A stretch of 64,000 nucleotides of DNA. Source: Serpula lacrymans var. lacrymans S7.9 (lineage: Eukaryota > Basidiomycota > Agaricomycetes > Boletales > Serpulaceae). The stretch spans positions 3,053,909-3,117,908 of the forward strand of contig NW_006763292.1 of the NCBI RefSeq assembly GCF_000218685.1, in the 5' to 3' direction. Positions 12,533-23,213 of this stretch are shown one piece after another (within the stretch, counting starts at the first letter, position 1; every line of letters begins with the position of its first letter). A program made the translations under genes and the position numbers. The notes beneath the pieces are model-generated. The model had not been told where the DNA came from. It saw nothing but the letters and a program-made list of their open reading frames with translations, and did not search any database.

Positions 12533-13337
12533 TCAAACTCCTACCCCACGCATTTGACTGTCGCGGTACCTCGTGGCCCGCGGATCCCACCTGCCATGCA
12601 GGGGCTCACGCCACGACCTGTTGGCAAATGCAAAGAGGCAGCTAATCACCAGAAGTGCGAAGACGACGAGCCAACCAAGCCACGCGAATGCAAGGAGTGT
12701 GGTAAGAATGCGACATGCCCAGTAGTGCTGGCACCACATCAGTTTCCCCCATTTGGTCTGTTTCGAAAACTGAGGTAAGTAGAGTACGGGAGGGTACGAG
12801 ATGAGATACACACGGGGTCAACACCTGGAGAGCGACTTGCGGTAGCGATAGCTGCACCAACGAGCCAGAGAAGGAAAAGAATAAAGAGACCAATGATCTC
12901 CTCCATGAAGGTATTTAGGAATCTGTGTTCGTATCGCCCATAGATGGTGCGTGCTCTACCGTCACGATAACAGTTATGTTAAAATCTTGAGTAAATGTAG
13001 CACACGACGTACATGAACGTGGACCAAAATAGCGTTATGACAGTGGTCGCTGTGAGCTCGGCCACGATGGGATCTGTGGTTCAGTGGATGAGAACACGAA
13101 TGTACGGAGAGTTACGTGAATGTATACCGTAAAAGTTTACTCCATAGTTCAGTGGGTCGTCGGGGTCGAGGTGTGTCGTGTAATGCAATCTTGTTGCACA
13201 AAGTGCCAGCAAAATAACAGAGAAGACGAACTATGCCATCGCAAGAACAGGGGTTAGTACTTACCATTTACAAGCACGATGAAACTCACCAGGAGACAAT
13301 ATAGAAATACCCGGATGATGTGAATAGAAAGAGGCAT
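12533..13337 (-). CDS. MARVEL-like four-helix membrane protein
   Basis: Small spliced membrane protein resembling fungal MARVEL-domain proteins, which sit in plasma membrane or vesicle membranes and are linked to membrane organisation. The ATG at 13337 starts MPLSIHIIRVFLYCLL (helix 1). The next exon (about 13160-13235) gives FSVILLALCATRLHYTTHLD, followed by a segment with VAELTATTVITLFWSTFM (helix 2). ARTIYGRYEHRFLNTFMEE then leads into IIGLFILFLLWLVGAA (helix 3). The last exon contains WCQHYWACRILTTLLAFAWL and VVFALLVISCLFAFANRSW (helix 4), ending near 12533 after a short Arg-rich tail. Introns near 13235-13290, 13080-13130, 12960-13015 and 12780-12830 have GT-AG ends. No damage is seen. 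The family call rests on topology and overall resemblance rather than a sharp catalytic motif. Confidence 0.72.
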
Positions 13338-15214
13338 TTGCAGATAAGTACGCTGACTGAAGGCTTCCTTAAGTTATTACTGGTTCGACGAGACTGCGAG
13401 TGAAGATGCTGGCCAGGAAGATCCTAAGCAAGGGCTTTTAACGCCAAAGCATGTTCGAGAAACATGAGGCAGCAATGACATTGCCTCGTCATTGTCGCTC
13501 ATGAAAATCATGCGTTGTAGAACTGGGCTTATGTTGTTGGTCCCAGTGTGCATGGCGTACTTACTACTGGTTGCCTCATGGGTGCTGGTAGGTGCTGGCG
13601 CACAATGCCGAGGGTTTGAAACTCCGGACGTATATAACACCGGAGATTAGATTAACTGGCTGACGCTTCATTTTGATGTGCATGTTATCCTCATGCCTCC
13701 AATATCCAATAGTCTTCTAGTTCTGATAACGCTTTGGATACACAATTGTGATATTTTCGCTGCGATTTCTCAAGACCCTATGCCGCGACGAAAATAGTGT
13801 TCATTTTGATCTGCATTGTGTTTTCTCGAGACCAGCATGTGCATTACAGCTTTTCTGACGCTAAAAAACCTCGAGTTATTATTGATTTTATCTCGTTTTC
13901 ATTGAGCTAATCAGCGGCTTGCATTAGTTGTAGATCACACCGCGGCTGTCCGTATCAATCGAGCAGCAACCTGCACTCTTCAGCATTTTATCTCGTCAGG
14001 GAGGGTCACCTCTGTATCCACGAGTACTCTCAGCCTGGTATGCACAACATGCTATTGCTATCTATCACTGCCAAACACAGCGTATGGGGCACTGTTTATT
14101 TATGCTGCCTCTTATCCGACGACTCGAGGTGATTGATGACAACCCTCGACCACGATGTTTGCAGCGAGGATGAAGACATTTATTCTGCGCCTCGGTGTCC
14201 GTAACACTTTGCTTCTCTCCTTTTTGGCGTGCCACGGAACTTTCAGGCGTAGCTACATCCATTAGATTTGTCTCATACACTCCTTCGGGGAGGAATGTAC
14301 AGTAACAACATTTTCATTCGACCGTGGAATTTTCTGGCGCTACCAGCCTGTTATGCTCCAAAAACTGGTTAATAATCGCAGCCTGAGTGAATGGTCCACT
14401 GAATGCCCAGTCTGCGTTCCCAGTAATGAAGTAACCTGGCTGTTCAACGCTCAGTACTCAGCTGTTCAGATCGGTTTGACATATCCCACACGCAAGGCCC
14501 GTTGACATACGATTTCCGGAGAGTCGGGATCCAGCTATTGTCGGGGCTTTGAAGAGAGGACATCCGTTGCGCATGCATTCCAACCAGGTACAATTTCGTG
14601 TGGTGGGAGGTCGTAGCATCGGAGTCTTGCCGTCAGGGCTATCTTAGCCAGCTATGCAAGTAGTAAGTCACGATGTTGCGTCGGAGGAGGATTAGCCACT
14701 GATCCGCGGAGAGCGACATTTGGTTTACAGGAACGAAGGTGATCTAAAGAACCCAGTGGCACAAAATAGGTCTTATAAGGCACTGCGTGAAGGAATCTGC
14801 CAACGGACATTTCCCTTAATGTCTACTTTCAAGTATATCGTTCTGGACGGGTGCATGGAACAGCGTCAGAGTACATATTTTTGAAAGTGGCTCGCTGTCT
14901 TTCTCACACCTGAATGGAGGCGGAACAATTTCGTCCCGGAAGAGAAGCGCACGGGCCCCTATTACCCAAGCTCCTTCCATCTAGCTTCACTCCCAGTCGT
15001 TTTCAACGACAGAGGTGTAAATGGTAACGGCCTAACAGTTACCAGCTTTTCAACCAGTATGGAGATGCATCTATTCTAATATAAAATCACCTTGGCGCAC
15101 TATATGTGTTTCCTCTAACACATTTGGCAAATCGCTTTATGTCGACTGCTTTCTTATACTAAGGCAAGACAGGAGTTCCCAAGAAACGACATTCATGTGG
15201 GTATTTTTGCTGTC
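13338..15214. other. Stretch with unassigned minus-strand exon-like segments
   Basis: About 1.9 kb. Minus-strand translation of 14310-14650 is exon-like, for example PTIAGSRLSGNRMSTGLACG (about 14500-14560) and GYFITGNADWAFSGPFTQAA (about 14370-14430). 14720-14820 gives MSVGRFLHAVPYKTYFVPLG. These could be exons of one gene on the same strand as RAI1, but I recognise no family and could not join them into a consistent frame. The 13377-13640 open frame (87 codons, minus) has no recognisable features. Confidence 0.3.
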
Positions 15215-16623
15215 CTATGTGGTCGAATTTCTTTTCTGGTCTAGATACCAAGCTGGGAGGATACCAATCCTCTGCCCGACATGCCTTCGATTAACGGCAG
15301 CCACTTCAACACTGGTAAGTTCTCTTATGCTGACTCCGCTCTCTGTGCCCCTATTCAGAACTCGCCAAATCCTTCCTTCTCTTACCCTAGAATTTCTGGC
15401 ACTTGCACGTACTCCCTCGGTCTGCTTTTGACAGTACTGCTTAAGCGCGGACAGCATGCGGTAGCCCCAGTCGATATCTTGTTGCGGATCCCTTCCTTTT
15501 GGGAAACATTCAGAGACAGGTAACATCTCTGTACGTTGAAGAATATTGTTAGCGTCGCGGTAGCCAACGAATATCTCGTTTATGCCGATTAAATGTGACT
15601 GCATAAACCACTTCCGGCGGTTTCTTAATTTCCCTGTACTGAAAAGCAGTCGCATGATGTTAAATTGGACTGTTAACCAGATAGGACGAGTCGACTAACT
15701 TTCCGTCATACTCCTTTGTCAATTTCAACTCCAAGAAGCAGTCAGGTTGTCCAGTGTAACTACCTGGGTGCAGATAAATTTCAGCTGTTACGATAAATGC
15801 CCTATAGTATTATGAGCTCACCTTTGATACAGTCCACCTCTCCTCCAAAAAGCAAATTGAGGTCTCCTAAAGTACGTGTAATAATACTGACCCACAGCTC
15901 ATCAGCGCTGATGTTTAGAACGGAATTATCCCCTTCGGATCTAGTCTCGGGTGGCGTTGTGCAGATATGCTCAAATACATAGCTGATTATATGATGAGGT
16001 CTATATATCAGCGACAGGCTAAAAGGATGTACAAGCATTGTGACGTACCCTGGATAACTTTCTGGAGTATGCCTGGAAACCACAATAGGTGGGCTGGTAA
16101 AACTTGTCTAGTGTAGAAATAAATAAATAAATGACGCACTTCCGCGATTTTTCCTGATGGTCTTCAATATATAATGTGCCATCTATGTAAGACACGTTGA
16201 GATCGACGCTAAAACCAAGCATCATCCTGAGAAGTAGACATTTCAAACATCTAAGCGTTACTTTCAACAAATCATTGAAACCTCTCACTTGTATAGTATC
16301 CCTCGCCACGTCACCACATCCGCTGAAGATATTTCATCTGGGCGGTCCAAGCAAGCACGCAGGAGACTGTCCAGGGGCGTCTTTACATGCCCTCCCAAGT
16401 GTCGTAGTAAGAACTGTGGGAATCCCTGGGACATGTCCGTGCCGAGCGAAGGATACATAAAGTAGCGCAGGGATCGACCGTCCTGAGTCACGCTCCCGTC
16501 AGCGGCAGAGGAATAGCAGGATATTTGCTTTGGGGGACCTAGAAGGGCAGGCAGTTGACAGGAAGGGTTGGTTGCGTCCGAACGTTTGATGAGATGGAGT
16601 GGTGAACTCGAATCCATGTCCAT
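15215..16623 (-). CDS. RAI1: RAI1/DXO-family decapping nuclease
   Basis: Homologue of RAI1/Dom3Z/DXO, the enzyme that removes aberrant or NAD caps and degrades incompletely capped mRNA, usually with the 5'-3' exonuclease Rat1 in the nucleus. The ATG is at 16623. Exon 1 contains PKQISCYSSAADGSV and RSLRYFMYPSLGTDMSQGF, the conserved N-terminal block, then DVVTWRGILYK. Later exons carry LNVSYIDGTLYIEDHQE (about 16160), the metal-site motif GGEVDCIKG (ExD, about 15830) and LELKLTKEYDGK (the E-x-K motif, about 15700-15740). The final exon has SHLIGINEIFVGYRDANN and DWGYRMLSALKQYC, and closes with RIGILPAWYLDQKR and TAG at 15215. The motif order matches the family. Length is about 400 residues once introns are removed. 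Internal intron borders between 15660 and 16290 are approximate. No inactivating change is seen. Confidence 0.85.
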
Positions 16624-17446
16624 CCAATGTTCGGGGGTAATGTTGTTCACTTACAAGCTGGACGTTTAGCTGTAGTGCTATATAAGAGTTTCAGAATGCG
16701 TAAATCTAATCACAAAGGATTCTCGATCTGCTCTAGGGGGCCTGGTTGTTCTTAGTTGGATCGCTCTCAGGATGAACGGACTTCTTAAAGTGATACTCGT
16801 GAGTCAGCTTCTACAAGAGAGGAACCATGATACTAGCAGGCGTTATGTGTCTGATCTGGGGCGTTACCACCGCGGTAATACATGATTGTACAGAGAGACC
16901 CTATGGCAGGGTAAGAGCAGCTGCTATGGAATAGAAATTACCAGATTTATTCTAGTGTCTTTCTCTACTCCCTAAAGATGTGGAAAGGAGTAGTCAAATA
17001 GTCACACCACTTCCAGTCAACTTTCAACACACCAAGACGTACTTCGGCTTCTCGCCCAAGCACAACACATCTTTATACGTATACGTATCTTTTTTGAACG
17101 GTGCTGAGGCGGCCGCCAACATGACTACAGCATTTCATGACGCCATATCCTTTTCGACTCGACGATAAGAGATATTGACGTCTTTCATCCAGTTCAACGG
17201 TCTTGTTTGTAAATATCGGCATTGGAAGACGTCGGCAAAGAGTAGGACGTGTAAGATACCTTGGTATGTCACCGGCGATGTACGATTTTATCGGATACCA
17301 GGATAAGATATTTAGCTGGCTATGCGCATCGATTTTGTTTCTAGACAGAAATTTTATATTTTGAATTGATTGCGGTGAATGTCATATATGCAGATATATA
17401 CACCGCAAATAAATCCATTTCGTACGAGCACTATAAATCATCATGA
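16624..17446. other. Intergenic stretch, nothing assigned
   Basis: About 0.8 kb between the RAI1 start and the end of DUF6533 gene C. The longest frame (16980-17168, plus) is 62 codons without a recognisable motif. No repeat or RNA gene is visible. Confidence 0.45.
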
Positions 17447-18095
17447 TCAGTACCCAGCGTGCAGGCAAGAGAAGGAAGCAGTGTGGTATACCTTAACTTC
17501 TAGCCTGACATTTTCAGGCCTGATCAACATTAGACACTGCGCTACCTGACGCAGGACTGGTCGTGCATCCCCGTCCTGAACAGAGTTGGGGGCAAATTGA
17601 ATAGATCTAGAGAGTTGATTTAGCGATATATCACTGTGCTTATCAACAGAGCGTAAGTGAAGAATGATACGGCATGACAAAATGCTATGTAAGGTGTACC
17701 ATAACCTAAGATAGGGAATTCCCTTCGTCGGAGCTATTCAGGTGAATACATGCCCAGGCGAGTAACATACCGCGTGGGTAAATCTTTCAAGATAGGCTAG
17801 AAAGAATGACTTTGAGCTCGTCAACTACCAATGGTAAGATTGCGCGTGCAGGGAAAGTGGCTATGGAGATTAGTTGGATGACTATGAGGACTAGACATAT
17901 GTGAGCACCACATCTTGACTGAGCAAGATCTATGAACTCACCTAAAATGAAGAAGTAAAAAATAATGCAATCGTTGTATAGCGTTTTCACTAGACGACTT
18001 CTGTTGCGGCGGGAGCCCCTGATCACGCGGTAAATCAAAAGGCACAAGAGTACTGTACACATAAAACATGTTGAATGATGATCTTGGTAGAGGAA
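17447..18095 (-). pseudogene. DUF6533 membrane protein C, 5' half removed at a Copia LTR
   Basis: C-terminal part of a third DUF6533 gene. Reading from the LTR border leftwards, it encodes DHHSTCFMCTVLLCLLIYR, RSRLVKTLYNDCIIFYFFIL (the family block also seen in genes A and B), an intron near 17860-17940, IVIQLISIATFPARAILPL, and the tail HSILSCRIILHLRSVDKHSD. It ends at 17447. The upstream exons that should encode the first four or so helices are missing: the sequence switches to a Copia LTR at 18096. I could not find the missing half on the right side of either the full Copia element or the solo LTR at 44 kb. The gene is therefore truncated here, either by a real rearrangement or by a misassembly next to the sequence gap. 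Confidence 0.75.
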
Positions 18096-18309
18096 TGACA
18101 AAACCGGATAAACCCGGTCTCTGCCAAAGCAGCCATTGTTCTCCATGGAGCATAGCCACCACTCCATGGAGTAACCATTGTTCTCCTAGGAGTCATTATA
18201 CTGTAGCGAGTAGCACCTCCGACTATAAGTAGTAGGGGGTTTAGTATAGGAATACCTCAGTTGTTTCTATAGCCTCTTGGGCAGCGGCTGAGGTATGTTA
18301 CATTACATT

Positions 18310-18409
18310 NNNNNNNNNNNNNNNNNNNNNNNNNNNNNNNNNNNNNNNNNNNNNNNNNNNNNNNNNNNNNNNNNNNNNNNNNNNNNNNNNNNNNNNNNNN
18401 NNNNNNNNN
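18310..18409. other. Assembly gap (100 N)
   Basis: A run of exactly 100 undetermined bases, typical of a scaffold gap whose true length is unknown. It lies inside the 5' LTR, next to an inverted LTR fragment, so an entire nested retroelement could be hidden here. Confidence 0.97.
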
Positions 18410-18475
18410 GGTGGCTATGCTCCATGGAGAACAATGGCTGCTTTGGGCAGAGACCGGGTTTATCCAGTTTTGTCA
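18410..18475 (-). repeat. Inverted Copia LTR end inside the 5' LTR
   Basis: The bases from ggtggctatgctccatgg to ccagttttgtca are the reverse complement of the first about 66 bp of this family's own LTR. They end exactly at the LTR terminus (tgaca reversed to tgtca). Native LTR sequence resumes at 18476 (ctaacatctattg). This is what the right edge of a same-family element inserted in opposite orientation would look like; its left edge is hidden in the N run. Confidence 0.85.
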
Positions 18476-21400
18476 CTAACATCTATTGTAGTTTCACTTA
18501 GGTAAATAATAAAGTCGTTTCTATAGCCTCTTGGGCAGCGGCTGAGTTTCACTTAGTTTTATTAGGTTATGAGCCCTGGTGCGCAAAAGTTACGCAGGAA
18601 ATAATTCTTATTTGAAACGGCAACCTCGGAACCATGACCACAGCATGCGATACATCCGCATGTCCAGTTCTCACTGGACCCAACAATTTTCAGATATGGA
18701 AACTCCGGATCATCTCAAAGCTACGTCGGGAAAATGTTCTCCGGTATGTTACTGGAGAGGAGCTTAAGCCCTCACCAGGAAAACCTACCTCCTCAGAGGA
18801 TCCTGAGATCACCTGGATACTTAAGGATGAGAAGGCACATGGAATCATCCAGGACCACATCTCTGATGCCCTCCTAATGAGGACTGGAGACCTCACCAGC
18901 TCCAAGGAGTTATTTGATAAACTTGTCTCACTCCATCAAATGTCCAACATTGCCTCGGCCTTCTATTCATTCCAGCAACTCACCAAATTGTCCTGGGATG
19001 GGACATCACCTATCCAGGACCACATTGCGAAAATCTGGACAATTGATTCACACCTCTCCGAAATGAAACTAGGAGTTGATACCAAACTCATGGCTTTTGC
19101 TCTTCTCCAATCTCTCCCATGCACTCCTGAATGGCAAATATTTCAGTCATCAGTAATCAACACGATTGAAGAAAATAAACTTACCTTTGATGCAGTTGAG
19201 ATCCGGATCACTGCAGAAGTTGCACGACAGTCAGGGAAGGCCCCTGGAGGTTCCGAATCAGCACTCAAATCCGAGGAGAAATGGTGTAACTTCCACAATG
19301 CCAAATCACACAACACCTCAGAGTGTCAAACACTTCAGTCAGCTGAAAAAGGTCAAAGGAAGAAGGAAAAGGAAAGACACAACGATAAAGGAAAAGAGAA
19401 GGAAAAGGCAAATACGGCGGAGCAATCATCTGGATCTGACTCCAAGGAGGAACAGAGTTATATTGCATTGGAACATGTACATATGTCCAAGCCCCTTGCT
19501 AAACACATTCAAGCTTACCTTGTGTCGGAACCTGATAAGACCAAAACAACAATTATTATTGACTCCGGAGCAACATCCCACATGGTCCCTCACCGCTCCT
19601 AGTTTGAGCCAGAAACATACCATGTTCTGCATCCTCTGAGGACAATCAGTTCTGGGGATGAATCCTCTGTAAATGCCATTGGCATTGGAACAGTAATCCT
19701 ACAAGCAACTGTTGGCAAAAAGGACTACAATATTGCACTGTCAAATGTCTTACTTGTGCCAAACTTCACGTTAGCACTCGTCTCTGTCCACAAATTGTCC
19801 AAAACGGGGTTATCAACACTTTTTCCAGCAGGGTCAAATGCTTGTGAAGTTCGGAAAAAGGAGGAACTTATCCTTACTGCGTTACGCAAGGGAGGACTTT
19901 ATCACATCCAAGCAAAACCCGAAATCAACCCGGAGTCAGCTTTTGCAGCAGTAGATGTAAATTTATTGCACAGGAGAATGGGACACATTGGAATAGACCG
20001 CTTGCAACGAATGGTTAAAAAAAGACAGCTCCAGGACATAGACACCCTTACCGGAACCCTGGGGTTTTGTGAACCTTGTGCTTTAGGAAAGATGAAGAAA
20101 TTACCTTTTAAGTCCACTGGAGGAAACCGAGCCAAGCACCCCATACAAATTGTGCACACAAACATTGGAGGACCAATCAAACCAACTTCCAGGGAACATT
20201 TTCGGTACTGGATTATTATTGTAGATGATTTCTCCAAATTTCCATGGATATATTTCCTAAAACATAAAAGTGAAGCACTGGAACGATACAAGCAATGGAA
20301 AGAAGATGTCCAAACATTCTTCCGGACTCATTTGGGAGAAGAAAACTTCACTCCACTATACACAGAATTCCTCCGGAGCGATGGGGGAGGAGAATATATT
20401 GGCAATGCATTCAAAAATCAACTCTGAGGAGATGGTGTCATCCAAGAAACTACAGCTGCAGATACTCCGGAACAAAATGGCATTGCAGAACGCAGGAATC
20501 AGACATTGGCTACATTAGCAACCACTATGCTCCATGATTCCAAGCTCCCAAAGTCATTTTGGGTAGATGCCATGCAAACAGCTGCATATATCACAGCATG
20601 CAGCCCAGCATCAGGACTCCATGGAAAGACCCCATATGAAATACTGTTTAAAAGGAGAGTTGATCCAACTTTGTTTTGCCCTTTTGGATGCCAAGCATAT
20701 GCCTTGATTCCGAAAGACAAAAGGCAAGGGAAGTTTTACTCCAAGGGGCGCAAAGCCATAATGATTGGCTACACACATGGAAAGCAAGCCTACAAACTCC
20801 TAGATACTGAAAAACGGACTGTGTTTTCCAGTCGGCATGTCATATTCAATGAATCTGGAAAGGTACAAAAGGATGACACTGCTCCCTGGAACACAGACAC
20901 TAGCACAGATCAGTGGGAGGGACTCATTCCAGAGAATGCTCACTATCCAGACCAAAAATAATTGGAGGAGGATGATCCTGACCCTCGGATCCGAGATCCA
21001 AATGAATTGCAAATGGAACCACATCTCCGAGGAGATGTTCCACAAGCAATGGAACCATATCAGCATGAAGATGTTCCGAGAGCAGTGGGGCAATACCTCC
21101 GTGGAGACATTCCAAGAGCAGTGGGAGCACCTGATCAGCTAAGACACCCTCCACAACAGTCTCTACAACCAAGACCTGAACACTGGCCATCTTCAGAACG
21201 GAAAGCCAAAGTAGAGTTACAGTCAGTGGGAGGACAGCCCCTCAACATACAGCCAGCTGATGTGGAAAAAGTCCGAATACAGCTAGACAGCCTGTCCATT
21301 GGATTAGCTTCTGGAAGGCATACAACACCTCCAAGGAGTCATCCAACGCCTCCGAGGAGTGATTCAACACCTTCAGGAGTGAGTGGGGCAACAAATACAC

Positions 21401-22373
21401 AAATGCGTCTACTCCCTGGAGTACCTGCACAAGTTCCTAAAAGAGCAGTCATGCCTGCTGAAGTCCTAGGAGTACGCAGAAGCAGTCACCAGACCCGTCC
21501 TGCAGACAATAACCGAGATTATCAAAGGACTCTAGATGAGGAACAGTCTCGAAAAGAGCAGCATGACAACTCCATGGAGAAACCTAACACTCCTGAGGTT
21601 CATGAAGAAACATCTGATACAGAGGAGACATTCTTTGCTGGAATAGCAAGTACCGGTCCATCTAACACAGACCTTCTAAGGACACTAAAGGAAGCCTTAT
21701 CACGTCCGAATGAAGAATTATGGAAGTCTGCCTTGGAGGAGGAACTCCTAAGTCTCAATACTAATGCAGTATATGACACTGTTCCACTTCCAAAGGGAGT
21801 AAAACCCATCACATCAAAACCTGTGTTCCGGATCAAGTTTGATCAAAATGGAAACATTGAGAGATACAAACTCCGGATTGTTGCATGAGGTTTTACTCAA
21901 AGGGAGGGGATTGATTACCAGGAGGTTTTTGCTCCGGTTGCAAACTTAGAGTCAATCCGAATTATTCTAGCCCTGGCAGCGAAGTACGACCTAGAACTTG
22001 ATCAAATGGACGTATCCACAGCTTATCTCAATGGAGAACTTGAAGAAGAACTGTACATGCTTCCTCCAGGGGGTGTTCCTATCCAACCTGGATACTGCTG
22101 GAGATTGAAGAAATCCATCTACGGGTTAAAACAAGCTGGTCGTACATGGAACAAAACTTTTGATCGCAAGTTCCAGGAGCTCGGTTTCACAAGACTAAAT
22201 GCAGAAACATGTCTCTATGTATTCTGGGACAACAAACAAATATGCTTTGTTGTTGTCTATGTAGATGACCTCCTCCTAGGAGCTTCATCCCAAAAATTCA
22301 TGGATATCACAAAAGCCAAACTCAAATCCATATTCAAAATGCGGGACCTTGGAGAAGCAAAATACATCCTCGG

Positions 22374-22718
22374 TGTAACGACCAAGAGTTAGTTACTCCG
22401 GCGCACACAGGAACACACTATAAAGAAAATGAAGAGGGAGTGGTTACCCCTTAAGATGCAGTGAGTTAGTTGGTATACAACAGGAGGACTCGCTGAGTCC
22501 TTCCCCATGTATTGCTCCTGTATATATACTAAAATACATGAGGTACTGTACAGTTGTAAATATAGTTTAAAGTCCGATGCTTAGCATGTGACTGCTCACA
22601 TGATGAGTCTAGACATTGGTCAGGTGTTGTGCCACATGACTGGTCATGTGACTTGGAAAATAAAAGTAGAAGTACAAAAAGTGAAGCGTAAGTAGGTGCT
22701 GGTATGTCAATTGTAACA
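22374..22718 (+). mobile_element. 345 bp solo LTR with 5 bp target duplication
   Basis: Inserted in the Copia reverse transcriptase/RNase H linker. It begins tgtaacgacc and ends attgtaaca (TG...CA) and is flanked by perfect ctcgg duplications (22369-22373 and 22719-22723). Removing it with one duplication rejoins the frame as ATC CTC GGA ATA. It contains a TATA-like tgtatatatact near 22521. No internal retroelement sequence remains, so it is a solo LTR made by LTR-LTR recombination. The family is not otherwise seen in the window, and I inferred its orientation only from the TATA-like site. Confidence 0.88.
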
Positions 22719-23213
22719 CTCGGAATAGAAATCCAACGTGATCGTTCAAACAAAACAATATCCCTATTGCAACGCCAATACATTGACACAGTCCTGGAGT
22801 GTACTGGAATGAAGAACTGCAAACCAGTATGGACACCAATGGCCCATGGATCAAAACTCCTTGCAAATGCTCCAGGGGAAGATATTGTGCAACACGGTAT
22901 GCATATTGAAGGGCGCCAAGTGTCATACCTCTCAATTGTAGGCTCCCTCATGTATGCCATGCTCGGAACCCGCCCAGATATTGCCTACGTTGTTGGAATA
23001 CTAAGCAGGCATAGCTCAGCTCCAAGGAGCCATCACTGGGAAGCTGCAAAATGTGTCCTCCGATTTCTGAAAGCAACCAGGGACATGGAACTACAATATG
23101 ATGGCACAGATGCCTCCATGGACATGGATTTCTATGGATATTCAGATGCAGATTGGTCTGGAGACCCAGACACGTCTCGATCAACATCAGGGTTTGTCTT
23201 TATCACCATCCGA

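Larger units (their letters stand above)
18096..18564 (+). repeat. Copia 5' LTR, interrupted by gap and inverted LTR piece
   Basis: Starts tgacaaaaccgg, like the 3' LTR (25435) and the solo LTR (44086), and ends cttagttttatta at 18564. It is directly followed by ggttatgagccctggtgcg, a likely primer-binding site. It lacks 20 bp (one ctcctaggag palindrome) present in the other two copies. Positions 18310-18475 are not native LTR: they hold the N gap and a reversed LTR end. Confidence 0.9.
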
